Assembly: GCA_031401675.1 (NCBI GenBank)
Contig: JANNRR010000050.1
Span: 29,125 to 93,124 of the forward strand
DNA: 64,000 nt
Source of the DNA: JANNRR01 sp031401675
GTDB taxonomy: Bacteria; Pseudomonadota; Alphaproteobacteria; Rhodobacterales; Rhodobacteraceae
Reading direction: 5' to 3'
Under the pieces are notes generated by a model. It was not told the DNA's origin. It saw only the letters and a list, made by a program, of their open reading frames with translations, and searched no databases. Shown piece after piece: positions 40,495 through 49,583 of this stretch (position 1 is its first letter; the number at the start of each line of letters is the position of its first letter). A program made the position numbers and the translations under genes.

Positions 40495-40584
40495 AAATTT
40501 GAATCAAATTGCGCGGAGCGGGTCAGGTTCGGTGGTTCTACCAATCCTCATCCCGCTTTAAGGAATGTCCGACGGCCCCGGCCC

Positions 40585-41421
40585 TTACAACCGGGTCGTC
40601 CGGTCAAACACCACCTGAGTAAAGCAGTCGGGCACATGGGTATCGGCCACGCCGTAGGCGTCGGCGGCCCAGCCGGCGGTGACGGTGCCGCCGCCCCGGT
40701 TGGCCAGTTGCTGAAACCGCCCCATGAAGATGCCCCAGGTATCGCCGTCCTTCGGCGGCAGCGAACGGCCATTGGCCAGATCGGTCAGGCTGGCCCAGGG
40801 GATCACAACCTCGGCGCTCCAGCCGCGATCGAGCGTGGCGGGGTCATTCGGCACCCCGTCGGCGGCGACATGCACGGCGACGCCGGGCAGATCGTAGTCG
40901 AGAAAGGCCCAGCGGGTGCCGCGCGGGTGATTGCCCTGCCAGAAGTTGTGCCGGTTGCGTTCATAATCGCCGCCAAACGAATGAGTGCGCGCGTGGTGCA
41001 GATCAAAGCGTGGCTGATCCCACCGGCCGCCGCGCACATAGGCATCGCGCCAGATGAAAAACACCTCGTACACTGTGCCGATAGCGTTGAATTCCAGTTC
41101 GTAATAGGCATCCCCGCCGTCGATGAACACCTCCAGATCATTCTCGTAGAACAGGAGGTCGTCGCGGTTGGTCATGGTGGCAATCAGGTTCGGCTCCTCG
41201 GCCCAGAAAGCGATGTGCAGGGCGGTGTCGTTCCACAGGATGGCGGCGGTTGTGGCCATGGGGGCAGGCGCGCCGCTGACCATATCGACAAAGCGCGGGG
41301 TGCGGCGCGCGCGCCCCCATTCCGGGCCGGCCGCGCGACCATCGGCGGCGGGCAGATCGGGACAAAAGGCGGCGCGGTAGGTGCCGGGGCGGTTGCCGTA
41401 GCCGTTCGGGTTCCTGGACAT
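40585..41421 (-). CDS. CBM9-like carbohydrate-binding protein
   Basis: This 278-residue protein resembles the family-9 carbohydrate-binding-domain proteins (DUF1083-like): TAAILWNDTALHIAFWAEEP, NDLEVFIDGGDAYYELEFNA, VYEVFFIWRDAYVRG and WSAEVVIPWASLTDLANGRS form a jelly roll, with NFWQGNHPRGTRWAFLDYDL near the middle. No catalytic domain and no signal peptide are seen, so it stands alone; a cytoplasmic binder is unusual for CBM9 proteins, which are often parts of secreted xylanases. GAGG lies six bases before the ATG. It is separated from any other carbohydrate gene. Function unknown. Confidence 0.75.
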   Translation of the reverse strand: MSRNPNGYGNRPGTYRAAFCPDLPAADGRAAGPEWGRARRTPRFVDMVSGAPAPMATTAAILWNDTALHIAFWAEEPNLIATMTNRDDLLFYENDLEVFIDGGDAYYELEFNAIGTVYEVFFIWRDAYVRGGRWDQPRFDLHHARTHSFGGDYERNRHNFWQGNHPRGTRWAFLDYDLPGVAVHVAADGVPNDPATLDRGWSAEVVIPWASLTDLANGRSLPPKDGDTWGIFMGRFQQLANRGGGTVTAGWAADAYGVADTHVPDCFTQVVFDRTTRL

Positions 41422-41538
41422 GGTGCCTCGCTTGTGCCGAAACTTCGGCCCGATGCTACGTGATCCACCCGCGAACGCGAGGGGCAATTCGGGCCCAACG
41501 GACGACGGTGCGAAATCAGAGGCGCGCGGAAGGTTGGG

Positions 41539-41826
41539 TTATACCCCTTCAACCAGGATCAGATCGGTATCGGCGGCTCGTTCGCGCACGGCGCGCGCGG
41601 CGGTATATTCGGGCGACTCGTAGAAAGCACGGGCGGCGGCCATGTCATCGAACTCGATCAGGATGACGGTGCCCGAGCGGGTACCCTCGCGGATGTCGGG
41701 GTTGGGGTTGCGGACAAGGATGCGGCCGCCATACTGCGCAATGGCCGGTCCGGACATTTTGCGGAAGGTATCGTAGCCTTCGGGGTCGCGCACACGTATC
41801 TGGGCGACAAGGTAAGCTTTGGGCAT
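41539..41826 (-). CDS. DUF1330 domain protein
   Basis: This 95-residue protein is a small ferredoxin-like dimeric alpha+beta barrel of the DUF1330 family: [57 protein letters not shown] and [20 protein letters not shown]. No catalytic residues are known. The ATG follows AAGGAACC-type sequence. It is divergent from smpB. Confidence 0.9.
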   Translation of the reverse strand: MPKAYLVAQIRVRDPEGYDTFRKMSGPAIAQYGGRILVRNPNPDIREGTRSGTVILIEFDDMAAARAFYESPEYTAARAVRERAADTDLILVEGV

Positions 41827-41928
41827 CGGCGGTTCCTTTCGACGGGGCTACCAGAGGTGCGCATGAATGCACACCTTGCGGAGCGGGGATTTGACCCTGC
41901 CAGGCGCAGGGCTTATATGCCAGCGATC

Positions 41929-42402
41929 ATGGCAGAAAGATCAGACCCGAACTACCGCGTCATCGCCGAGAACCGCCGGGCACGGTTCGATTACTTCATC
42001 GAAAGTGATCTGGAGGCGGGCATCATGCTGCACGGCTCCGAAGTCAAGGCGATGCGGGCGGGCGGCACCGCCATCGCCGAAAGCTATGCGTCGGTCGAGA
42101 ATGGCGAGTTGTGGCTGATCAACGGCTATGTCGCGCCCTACAGTCAGGCCAAGATGTTCGGGCATGAAGAGCGGCGCAAACGCAAGCTTCTGGTCAAGCA
42201 GAAGGAACTGGCCAAGCTGTGGTCGGCCACCAAGCGCGAAGGCATGACACTGGTGCCGCTGGTGATGTATTTCAACGACAAGGGCATCGTGAAGATCAAG
42301 ATCGGCGTCGCCAAAGGCAAGAACAAGGGCGACAAACGCGCCACCGAGGCCAAGCGCGACTGGGACCGGCAAAAGGGCCGGTTGCTGCGGGAAAACAGCT
42401 GA
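41929..42402 (+). CDS. smpB: SsrA-binding protein SmpB
   Basis: This 157-residue RNA-binding protein works with tmRNA to rescue stalled ribosomes. [60 protein letters not shown] and [20 protein letters not shown] are family motifs, and the basic tail ([16 protein letters not shown]) is present. Length is normal. The ATG at 41929 gives [15 protein letters not shown]; an in-frame ATG at 41917, five bases after AGGG, would add MPAI and is an alternative. ssrA is not in the window. Confidence 0.96.
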   Translation: MAERSDPNYRVIAENRRARFDYFIESDLEAGIMLHGSEVKAMRAGGTAIAESYASVENGELWLINGYVAPYSQAKMFGHEERRKRKLLVKQKELAKLWSATKREGMTLVPLVMYFNDKGIVKIKIGVAKGKNKGDKRATEAKRDWDRQKGRLLRENS

Positions 42403-42421
42403 ATCCCTGCAATTCAACCGC

Positions 42422-42437
42422 GTTTTGGAACCAAAAC
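42422..42437. promoter_or_regulatory. Perfect 16-bp palindrome upstream of the glycine-rich membrane protein gene
   Basis: GTTTTGGAACCAAAAC is a perfect palindrome 105 bases before the next gene and 20 bases after the smpB stop, in locally AT-rich DNA. It may be an operator or an RNA hairpin. Confidence 0.5.
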
Positions 42438-42541
42438 CCGGAAAAGATTGCATTTGTTTCATATTTCGCTGAGAGTTCACGCGTTCGTGCTTCAGGGTGC
42501 GGATCAACCGGGCAGCGCCCGACAACAAGGACGGGAAATAA

Positions 42542-42838
42542 ATGGAACTGATCATCAGCCTTATCGCGGGCGCTCTGGGTGGCAATGCCGCCGGGGCCGC
42601 GCTGAAGAACCTCAGTCTTGGAACGCTTGGCAATTCGATTGCCGGCCTGATCGGCGGCGTCATCGGCGGGCAGTTGCTGGGCATGATGGGTGCCGGCGAA
42701 GTGGCCGACGCGGCCGGGGCGGCAGCGTCCTCGGGTCTCGACTTCGGCGCAATCATCGGCCAGGTGCTGGCGGGCGGCGTTGGTGGCGGCGTGCTGATGG
42801 CGATTGTCGGCATGGTCAAGGGCATGATGGCCAAGTGA
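42542..42838 (+). CDS. Small glycine-rich membrane protein
   Basis: This 98-residue protein is almost all hydrophobic, with GxxxG-rich helices (LIISLIAGALGGNAAGAAL, SIAGLIGGVIGGQLLGMMGA, IIGQVLAGGVGGGVLMAIVG) able to pack as glycine zippers in a membrane. No domain is recognised. GGGAAATA precedes the ATG. It lies between smpB and sseA, with an unusual palindrome upstream, and is probably monocistronic. Function unknown. Confidence 0.75.
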   Translation: MELIISLIAGALGGNAAGAALKNLSLGTLGNSIAGLIGGVIGGQLLGMMGAGEVADAAGAAASSGLDFGAIIGQVLAGGVGGGVLMAIVGMVKGMMAK

Positions 42839-42932
42839 ACCCTTTGGCGGCATCCGGTCCCGGGTGCCGCCGTGATCGGCCTTGCCTGCACCGGCCCGAT
42901 TGATACAGTCGGGCAAGGGCAGGAGGCGCGCC

Positions 42933-43784
42933 ATGTCGCAGGATGATCCGAAAACGCTGGTATCAACCGCATGGCTCGCCCGGCACCTGGGCGATCCCGA
43001 TCTGCGACTTCTGGACGGGTCCTGGTACATTCCGGACAGCGGTCGCGATGCCGCTGCCGAGTATGCCGCCGCCCATATTCCCGGTGCCCGGTACTTTGAC
43101 ATCGACGAGGTTGCCGACCTGCGATCGGCCCTGCCCCATACCGCGCCGCCGCCGGAAAAGTTCATCAGCCGGATGCGGGCGATGGGGGTGGGCGACGGGC
43201 ATCAGGTCGTGGTCTATGACGGGTCGGGCCTGTTTTCAGCGGCGCGGGTCTGGTGGTTGTTCCGCCTGATGGGCAAGGAGGATGTGGCGGTGCTGGACGG
43301 CGGATTGCCGAAATGGCGGGCCGAAGGCGGTGCCATCGAGGACCTGCCGACCGTGATCAAGGACCGGCACATCACCGTGCAGCGACAGCCGCGGCTGATC
43401 CGCGATGTGACCCAGATTGCCGCAGCGTCAAAGCTGGGCGATCACGAGATTCTGGATGCCCGCAGCCCCGGGCGATTCACCGGCACCGAGCCGGAACCCC
43501 GCCCCGGCCTGCGGTCGGGCCACATTCCGTCGTCGAAGAACGTGCCTTACGGCAGCCTCCTGAACCCCGACGGCACCATGAAGGCGCCCGGGGCGCTGCG
43601 GACGGTGTTCGCCGAGGCGGAGGTGGACCTGAGCCGGCCAGTCATCACCACCTGCGGCTCGGGGGTGACGGCGGCGATCATCAACCTGGCGCTGGAACGG
43701 ATCGGGCACCGCAGCCACGCGCTGTATGACGGGTCGTGGGCGGAATGGGGCATGTACGGCGATCTGAAGGTTGCGAAAGGCTGA
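42933..43784 (+). CDS. sseA: 3-mercaptopyruvate sulfurtransferase
   Basis: This 283-residue enzyme has two rhodanese domains. The active site is TTCGSGVTAAII; the CGSGVT loop marks mercaptopyruvate rather than thiosulfate sulfurtransferase. FDIDEVADLRSALPHTAPPP and the GLFSAARVWWLFRLMGKEDV region are typical. It moves sulfur from 3-mercaptopyruvate to acceptors. AGGAGG lies six bases before the ATG at 42933. It is followed after 75 bases by the aminotransferase gene, probably in the same unit; both belong to amino-acid metabolism. Confidence 0.95.
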   Translation: MSQDDPKTLVSTAWLARHLGDPDLRLLDGSWYIPDSGRDAAAEYAAAHIPGARYFDIDEVADLRSALPHTAPPPEKFISRMRAMGVGDGHQVVVYDGSGLFSAARVWWLFRLMGKEDVAVLDGGLPKWRAEGGAIEDLPTVIKDRHITVQRQPRLIRDVTQIAAASKLGDHEILDARSPGRFTGTEPEPRPGLRSGHIPSSKNVPYGSLLNPDGTMKAPGALRTVFAEAEVDLSRPVITTCGSGVTAAIINLALERIGHRSHALYDGSWAEWGMYGDLKVAKG

Positions 43785-43859
43785 GGCCTGACGGACCTGA
43801 CCCCGTGACGTGCGATGGGCGGCCCCTCGAAGCACCCAGCACAGACGAAAGGACGATGC

Positions 43860-45047
43860 ATGCTGACGACGCTGGCACCGCAGCCGCAGGATCAGATCCT
43901 GAAACTGATCGCCCTGTTTCGCGATGACCCGCGCCCGGAAAAAATCGATCTGGGCGTCGGTGTCTACAAGGACGCGCAGGGCCGCACGCCGGTGATGCGG
44001 GCGGTCAAGGCAGCGGAAAAGCTGCTGTGGGAACGCGAGGCGACCAAGACCTATACCGGGCTGGCGGGCGAGACGGACTTTCACCATGCGATGACGGACC
44101 TGATCCTTGGCCACGGCTTCCCGCGCGAGCGGGTGGCGGCGGCGGCAACCCCCGGCGGTACCGGCGCCATCCGGCAGGCCCTGGAACTGGTGCGGCTGGC
44201 GGCACCAGCGGCGCGGGTGTGGGTGTCGAACCCGACCTGGCCCAATCACCTGTCGATCCTGGCCTATCTGGGGATCGGGGTGACCGAATACCGCTATTTC
44301 GATCCGGAAAGCTGTGCTGTCGATTTTGCCGGGATGATGGCTGATCTGGACCGGGTCGTCACCGGTGACGTGGTGCTGCTGCACGGCTGCTGCCACAATC
44401 CGACCGGGGCCAACCTGACCGGGCCGGAGTGGGATGCCGTCGCCGATCTGCTGGCGGCAAAGGCGGCACTGCCGCTGATCGACCTGGCCTATCAGGGTTT
44501 CGGCGACGGGCTGGAGGCGGATGCCGCCGGAACCCGCGCCCTGGCATCGCGCCTGCCCGAAGTGCTGATTGCCGCCAGTTGTTCCAAGAATTTCGGCATC
44601 TACCGCGAACGCACCGGCATCCTGCTGGCGCTGGCTCCGGATGCCGACAGTGCCGGGCTGGCCCAGGGCACATTGGCCATGCTGAACCGGATGAACTACT
44701 CGTTTCCGCCCGACCACGGTGCCCGGCTGGTGACGATGATATTGGGGGATGCCGGCCTGCGGGCCGACTGGCTGGCGGAACTGGAGACGGTGCGGCGGGG
44801 CATGCTGGACCTGCGGCTGGCGCTGGCGGCGGCGCTGCAGGCGGCCACCGGGTCGGACCGCTACGGCTTTCTGGCGCAGCACCGCGGCATGTTTTCGCGG
44901 CTGGGGCTGAGCCCGGCCGGGGTCGAGCGGCTGCGGGCTGATCACGCGATCTACATGGTTGGCGACAGCCGGATGAACATCGCCGGACTTAACCAAGCCA
45001 CGATCCCGCTGGTGGCGCAGGCGGTGGCGCAGGTGCTGCGCGGCTGA
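43860..45047 (+). CDS. tyrB: Aromatic amino acid aminotransferase (class I)
   Basis: This 395-residue PLP enzyme transaminates aromatic amino acids and aspartate with 2-oxoglutarate. It shows DLGVGVYKDAQGRTPVMRAV, KTYTGLAGETDFHHAMTDLI, TPGGTGAIRQALELV, HGCCHNPTGANLTGPEWDA (PLP binding) and SCSKNFGIYRERTG with the Schiff-base lysine. The fold and motifs match AspC/TyrB, and the aromatic assignment follows its usual annotation in these genomes rather than a diagnostic residue. Start at 43860 is the ATG after AAAGGACGATGC. Confidence 0.88.
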   Translation: MLTTLAPQPQDQILKLIALFRDDPRPEKIDLGVGVYKDAQGRTPVMRAVKAAEKLLWEREATKTYTGLAGETDFHHAMTDLILGHGFPRERVAAAATPGGTGAIRQALELVRLAAPAARVWVSNPTWPNHLSILAYLGIGVTEYRYFDPESCAVDFAGMMADLDRVVTGDVVLLHGCCHNPTGANLTGPEWDAVADLLAAKAALPLIDLAYQGFGDGLEADAAGTRALASRLPEVLIAASCSKNFGIYRERTGILLALAPDADSAGLAQGTLAMLNRMNYSFPPDHGARLVTMILGDAGLRADWLAELETVRRGMLDLRLALAAALQAATGSDRYGFLAQHRGMFSRLGLSPAGVERLRADHAIYMVGDSRMNIAGLNQATIPLVAQAVAQVLRG

Positions 45048-45353
45048 TCCCGCCCGGTGGCTGTTGCCGGGAATGCAGCCGCTCCATCGGTGCGAGCAGT
45101 CCGGCGACAAGGGTGCCGCTGTCCGGCGGCACGGCGTTGCCTCGATCCGATCTGCCACTGCATCATGATTGGATTGCACCGTAGGCGTGATCGGCCCGGC
45201 AAGGGGGCGCTGCCCCCTCGGCCTGCGGCCTCACCCCTGGGGTCGTTGGACCAAGAAGAAACCACCAGACGAGCACGCCCGGGTTGCGCAGGAAACGGGT
45301 CGCTCCGGCCGCTGTTCGCCGGTAGCTTTGGGCAAGCAATGGAGGGCCCCGAG
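45048..45353. other. Gene-free stretch before the DUF1203 gene
   Basis: About 300 bases with no supported gene. It contains a GC-hairpin element (45202-45263) and a C-rich tract. An open frame runs through it into the DUF1203 gene but its translation is low-complexity and is rejected. Confidence 0.6.
45202..45263 (+). repeat. GC-hairpin element E (diverged tail)
   Basis: AGGGGGCGCTGCCCCCT is a self-complementary hairpin, followed by GGCCTGCGGCC and then GGGGTCGTTGGACCAAGAAGAAA, where the ATATTT core has become GTCGTT. It lies downstream of the aminotransferase gene in the same orientation. Confidence 0.55.
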
Positions 45354-45821
45354 ATGACGATCCAGTTTTACCCGATGCCGACGAAACAGGCGCACGCCTA
45401 CCAGGCCGGTCAACCGGACGCCTATGGCATGGTACCCGAACTCAAGGTTTCGGACGGCGACGCAGTGCCGTGCCGGCATTGCCTGCAGATGGTGCCGGCC
45501 GGGGCAGGTTATCTGGTGCTGGCGCACCGGCCATTCCCGGCGCTGCAGCCCTATGCCGAAACCGGGCCAGTGTTCCTGTGCGCCGAGCCATGCACTGCGG
45601 CTGTGGCGGGGGCGTCGTTGCCGGCCATACTGGACTCGCCCGGCTATATCCTGCGCGGCTACGGGGCCGATGACCGGATCGTCTACGGCACCGGGCGGGT
45701 GGTGCCGACGCTTTACCTCGCGGCGGCGGCGGCGGCTTTGCTGTCGATGCAAGGGGTGGCCTATGCGCATGTGCGCTCTGCGTCCAACAACTGCTATCAG
45801 GTCGGGGTCCGAAAGCTGTAA
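45354..45821 (+). CDS. DUF1203 domain protein
   Basis: This 155-residue protein matches DUF1203: PELKVSDGDAVPCRHCLQMV, LVLAHRPFPALQPYAETGPV, AEPCTAAVAGASLP and the end LLSMQGVAYAHVRSASNNCY. The cysteines (CRHC; CTAA) could bind metal. Function unknown. The ATG at 45354 lies nine bases after GGAGG; the longer upstream frame crosses a hairpin-rich region and is rejected. An element of the ATATTT family follows the stop. Confidence 0.85.
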   Translation: MTIQFYPMPTKQAHAYQAGQPDAYGMVPELKVSDGDAVPCRHCLQMVPAGAGYLVLAHRPFPALQPYAETGPVFLCAEPCTAAVAGASLPAILDSPGYILRGYGADDRIVYGTGRVVPTLYLAAAAAALLSMQGVAYAHVRSASNNCYQVGVRKL

Positions 45822-45882
45822 GGGGGGGGGCGCTGCCCCCCGCCTGCGGCGCCCCCCGAGATATTTGAGCCGGACTGAAATG
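45822..45882 (+). repeat. GC-hairpin/ATATTT element D
   Basis: It begins with nine Gs (45822-45830) which pair with the following CCCCCC, then GCCTGCGGC, then GCGCCCCCCGAG and ATATTTGAGCCGGACTGAAA. It begins immediately after the DUF1203 stop, in the same orientation. Confidence 0.65.
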
Positions 45883-45990
45883 GGCAGAGCGAGGTGGACG
45901 GATTGACCGGCGGACCAGCGGCAGCCTCACCCTTGCCGCCACGGCGCCAATTGCTATGGTGCGGCCAACCCTTGACCAGTGGAGCCGCCC

Positions 45991-46173
45991 ATGCCGACCG
46001 ATGCCCCCGAGACCGAGGTTGTTCCAACACGGCGGATTGCCTGTGACGGCGGCGACGGTGCGCTCGGCCACCCGCGCGTCTGGCTGACCATTCCCGACGA
46101 CAAGGGTTTTGTCGAATGCGGCTACTGCGACAAGCGCTTTGTGCTCGACGCGCATGCCGAGGAAGAGCACTGA
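45991..46173 (+). CDS. Zinc-finger domain protein (CHCC type)
   Basis: This 60-residue protein has one zinc-finger of the CHCC family (NDUFS6-like): [20 protein letters not shown] and [13 protein letters not shown] supply Cys-His-Cys-Cys ligands. Relatives are small bacterial proteins of unknown role and the mitochondrial complex-I subunit NDUFS6. The ATG at 45991 has GGAG six bases upstream; an ATG at 45979 is too close to that site. It is convergent with the small membrane protein gene that starts at 46392. Confidence 0.9.
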   Translation: MPTDAPETEVVPTRRIACDGGDGALGHPRVWLTIPDDKGFVECGYCDKRFVLDAHAEEEH

Positions 46174-46179
46174 GCGGTG

Positions 46180-46392
46180 TCAGTGCGGCGATCGGCTGGA
46201 GAATGCCCGGATCGCGCCGATGATCCCGCCGACCAGTCCGCCAAGCGGCATCCAGAAGAAGATGACGCCCATGGCATAGGCACCCTCGGCCTGGCTGATA
46301 TCGAAGAGGTAGCCGGCGGCGACACAGACGGCCAGCGCCAGGGCGGCGCCTGCGATCAGGCCGGCGAAAAAGCCGAGGAGTGTGCGGGCCAT
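46180..46392 (-). CDS. Small two-helix membrane protein
   Basis: This 70-residue protein has two hydrophobic helices (LGFFAGLIAGAALALAVCVA and GVIFFWMPLGGLVGGIIGAI), both with GxxxG spacing. It begins MARTLL and ends RAFSSRSPH. AAGGGC lies nine bases before the ATG. Divergent from polA (81 bases). No family is recognised. Confidence 0.65.
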   Translation of the reverse strand: MARTLLGFFAGLIAGAALALAVCVAAGYLFDISQAEGAYAMGVIFFWMPLGGLVGGIIGAIRAFSSRSPH

Positions 46393-46473
46393 GGCGTGGT
46401 TGCCCTTATCGAACGGGTGGCAGACTGCAGGATACCGTGCGAACAATAGCGGAGACTGGCAAGGGGGATTTCG

Positions 46474-49281
46474 ATGGGCGAGGCGTTCGGCAAAGGCCAC
46501 CATCTGCATCTGATCGACGGCAGCGCCTTCATCTTCCGCGCCTATCATGCCCTGCCGCCGCTGACTCGGAAATCGGATGGCCTGCCGGTGGGCGCGGTGG
46601 CGGGGTTTTGCAACATGCTCTTGCGCTACGTCGAGGGCAATACCGGCCCCGATGCGCCGACCCATGCGGCGGTGATCTTTGACCATTCCGGCAAGACTTT
46701 CCGCAATGATCTGTACCCGGAGTACAAGGCGCACCGCCCGCCGCTGCCCGAGGATTTGCGGCCGCAATTCCCGCTGACCCGCGATGCGACGCGGGCGTTC
46801 AACCTGATGGCGATCGAGGTGCAGGACTATGAGGCTGATGACATCATCGCCACAATGGCCTGTCAGGCCCGCGATGCCGGCGGGCGTTGCACCATCATAT
46901 CCTCGGACAAGGACCTGATGCAGCTGATCGGGGATGGCGTGGTGATGTTCGACGCCATGAAGAACAAGCTGATCGACCGGGATGAGGTGGTCGAGAAGTT
47001 CGGCGTCGGGCCGGAGCGGGTGGTCGATGTGCAGGCCCTGTGCGGCGACGCAGTCGACAATGTGCCGGGCGCGCCGGGCATCGGGATCAAGACGGCGGCG
47101 CTGCTGATCCAGGAATATGGCGATCTGGAGACGTTGTTGGCCCGCGCGGGGGAGATCAAGCAGGACAAGCGGCGGGAATCGCTGGTGAACAATGCCGATC
47201 TGATTCGTCTGTCGCGGCAGTTGGTGCAACTGGATTGCGCGATGCCGGTGGGGGTTTCCCTGGAAGAAACCGAAGTAAAGGCACCCGATACCGATGTGCT
47301 GTTCGCGTTTCTGAACCAGATGGAGTTTCGCAGCATCGTCAATCGGATCAGCGACAGGTTCGGAGTGAAGGCACCGCCGCTGGTGATCGCGAAAACCGCA
47401 GAGCCGGAGGCGATGGCTGCAGCCCCGGCGGCATTGCCGTTTGACGTCGCAAGCTACGAATGCGTGCGGGACCGGGCGGCGCTGGACCGCTGGGTGGCGC
47501 GGATACGGGAGCGGGGCTACGTGGCGGTGGATACCGAAACGACCAGTCTGGACGAGATGCGTGCAGAGATCGTCGGGATATCGCTGTGTGTGGATGCAGG
47601 CGTGGCCTGTTACATTCCGTTGGGGCACCGGCAGGGCGGCGGGGATCTGTTCGGCTCGCTCGCCTTGAGTGAGGGGCAGATCGGGCTGGAGGAGGCGCTG
47701 GCGGTGTTGAAGCCGGTGCTGGAGGACGCGGCGGTGTTGAAAATCGGGCAGAACATGAAATACGACGCCAAGATTTTTGCGCGGCTGGGAGTAAGGGTTG
47801 CACCGTTCGATGACACCATGCTGATGTCCTATGCGATGCATGCGGGCTTGCATAACCACGGGATGGATGCGCTGAGCCAGGAATATCTGGGCCATGCTCC
47901 GATACCGATCAAGTCGTTGCTTGGGTCAGGGAAAAGCCAGGTGACGTTTGACCGGGTACCGATTGACGAGGCGGTGAAATATGCCGCCGAGGATGCGGAT
48001 GTGACCTTGCGGCTGTGGGAAGTGTTCAAGCCGCGCCTGCACCGGGCGCGGGTGACCACGGTTTACGAGACGATGGAGCGGCCGCTGGTGCCGGTGCTGG
48101 CCGAAATGGAGATGGCCGGGATCAAGGTCGACCGGGATACGCTGTCGCGGATGTCGAACGCCTTTTCGCAGAAGATGGCGGGACTGGAGGCGGAGATACA
48201 CGAACTGGCGGGTGGTCCGTTCAATGTCGGCAGCCCCAAGCAGCTGGGCGAGATTCTTTTTGACAAGATGAGCCTGAAGGGCGGCGAAAAGGGGAAAACC
48301 GGGGCCTATGCCACCGGTGCGGATATTCTGGAGGATCTGGCCGCCGAGGGGCATGATCTGCCAGCGCGTGTGCTGGATTGGCGGCAACTCAGCAAGCTGA
48401 AATCGACCTATACCGATGCGTTGCAGGATCATATCAACCCGGAAACCGGGCGGGTGCATACGTCCTATTCCATTGCCGGGGCGGTGACGGGGCGGTTGGC
48501 ATCCACCGATCCGAATTTGCAGAACATTCCGGTGCGCAGCGAGGAAGGGCGGCGGATCCGGCAGGCCTTTGTGGCGGAGGCGGGAAAAAAGATCGTATCG
48601 CTGGACTATTCCCAGATCGAACTGCGGATTCTGGCGCATGTGGCGGATATCCCGGCGCTGAAGCAGGCGTTCAAGGACGGGCTGGACATTCACGCGATGA
48701 CGGCATCGGAAATGTTCAACGTGCCGCTGGATCAGATGACGGGCGATATCAGGCGGCAGGCCAAGGCGATCAATTTCGGGGTGATCTACGGCATTTCCGG
48801 CTTTGGCCTGGCGCGCAACCTGCGGATTCCGCGCGATGTGGCGCAAGGGTTCATCGATCGCTATTTCGAGCGGTTTCCGGGGATCAAGGCCTATATGGAG
48901 GCAACGGTCGCCTTTGCCAGAGAGCATGGCTATGTGCAGACCCTGTTCGGGCGGAAAATCCACACGCCCGAGATCAACGCAAAGGGACCGGGCGCGGGTT
49001 TTGCCAAGCGGGCTGCGATCAATGCGCCGATCCAGGGCACGGCGGCGGATGTGATCCGGCGCGCGATGATCCGGATGCCGGCGGCGATTGCCGGGATGCC
49101 GGCCAAGATGCTGTTGCAGGTGCATGACGAACTGATCTTCGAGGTGGACGAGGCGGCGGTGGCCGGGGTGATCGCCGTGGTCAAAGGCGTGATGGAGGGG
49201 GCGGCAGCCCCGGCGGTGCATCTGTCGGTGCCGCTGACGGTGGAGGGCGGATCGGGGGCGAACTGGGCCGAGGCGCATTAG
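46474..49281 (+). CDS. polA: DNA polymerase I
   Basis: This 935-residue repair polymerase has three domains: 5'-3' nuclease (LIDGSAFIFRAYHALPPLTR at the start, SSDKDLMQLIGDGVVMFDAM, DAVDNVPGAPGIGIKTAALL), 3'-5' exonuclease (AVDTETTSLDEM near residue 350, GQNMKYDAKIF) and family A polymerase (GAVTGRLASTDPNLQNIPVR; motif A VSLDYSQIELRILAHV near 710; the RQAKAINFGVIYGISGFGLA O-helix; motif C QVHDELIFEV near 881). The exonuclease DxE pair is intact, so it is proofreading. AAGGGGG lies eight bases before the ATG. Confidence 0.98.
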   Translation: MGEAFGKGHHLHLIDGSAFIFRAYHALPPLTRKSDGLPVGAVAGFCNMLLRYVEGNTGPDAPTHAAVIFDHSGKTFRNDLYPEYKAHRPPLPEDLRPQFPLTRDATRAFNLMAIEVQDYEADDIIATMACQARDAGGRCTIISSDKDLMQLIGDGVVMFDAMKNKLIDRDEVVEKFGVGPERVVDVQALCGDAVDNVPGAPGIGIKTAALLIQEYGDLETLLARAGEIKQDKRRESLVNNADLIRLSRQLVQLDCAMPVGVSLEETEVKAPDTDVLFAFLNQMEFRSIVNRISDRFGVKAPPLVIAKTAEPEAMAAAPAALPFDVASYECVRDRAALDRWVARIRERGYVAVDTETTSLDEMRAEIVGISLCVDAGVACYIPLGHRQGGGDLFGSLALSEGQIGLEEALAVLKPVLEDAAVLKIGQNMKYDAKIFARLGVRVAPFDDTMLMSYAMHAGLHNHGMDALSQEYLGHAPIPIKSLLGSGKSQVTFDRVPIDEAVKYAAEDADVTLRLWEVFKPRLHRARVTTVYETMERPLVPVLAEMEMAGIKVDRDTLSRMSNAFSQKMAGLEAEIHELAGGPFNVGSPKQLGEILFDKMSLKGGEKGKTGAYATGADILEDLAAEGHDLPARVLDWRQLSKLKSTYTDALQDHINPETGRVHTSYSIAGAVTGRLASTDPNLQNIPVRSEEGRRIRQAFVAEAGKKIVSLDYSQIELRILAHVADIPALKQAFKDGLDIHAMTASEMFNVPLDQMTGDIRRQAKAINFGVIYGISGFGLARNLRIPRDVAQGFIDRYFERFPGIKAYMEATVAFAREHGYVQTLFGRKIHTPEINAKGPGAGFAKRAAINAPIQGTAADVIRRAMIRMPAAIAGMPAKMLLQVHDELIFEVDEAAVAGVIAVVKGVMEGAAAPAVHLSVPLTVEGGSGANWAEAH

Positions 49282-49293
49282 GGTGCTGGATCA

Positions 49294-49560
49294 ATGAGAC
49301 CTCAGGCTCTTGCTTTTCCTCCGGGAGTTCTGCTGCAGCCTGCCGCCGCCTTCGCCGACGGGGAACTGGCCGACAAGGCCACGGGTGCCGTCTATGTGCT
49401 GGCCGCCAGGGACCACGGCACGGCGGTGCTGGTCTCGCAGGTGGACGAGATGGACGCCTTGAAAGAGGCCCAGGCGCTCTACCGCAAGGCCGGATACAGC
49501 GAGATTGTGCGTTTTGGCGGAAACCACTACGCTCATCACGGGTTCGGAAAGAACCTGTAG
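49294..49560 (+). CDS. Small ORF, possibly a GNAT acetyltransferase remnant
   Basis: This 88-residue frame starts 12 bases after the polA stop without a Shine-Dalgarno. The C-terminus, ALYRKAGYSEIVRFGGNHYA, recalls the end of GNAT acetyltransferases (a helix, then YxxxGF/Y and a strand), but the acetyl-CoA-binding R/QxxGxG loop is missing. It may be a small protein or a truncated enzyme. Identity is tentative. Confidence 0.4.
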   Translation: MRPQALAFPPGVLLQPAAAFADGELADKATGAVYVLAARDHGTAVLVSQVDEMDALKEAQALYRKAGYSEIVRFGGNHYAHHGFGKNL

Positions 49561-49583
49561 CCGCGCAAGGGGAGTCCCGGCCC

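Larger units (their letters stand above)
40282..40584. other. Gene-free stretch with terminator and long GC-hairpin element
   Basis: This ~300-base region between convergent genes holds a terminator, an AT-rich segment (40300-40360), and then a large hairpin-rich element (40395-40494). No gene is seen. Confidence 0.7.

Noticed and set aside
45057..45353. An N-terminal extension of the DUF1203 protein
   Set aside because: It is Arg/Ala/Pro-rich and runs through a GC hairpin element; the ATG at 45354 with GGAGG gives the family's normal N-terminus.
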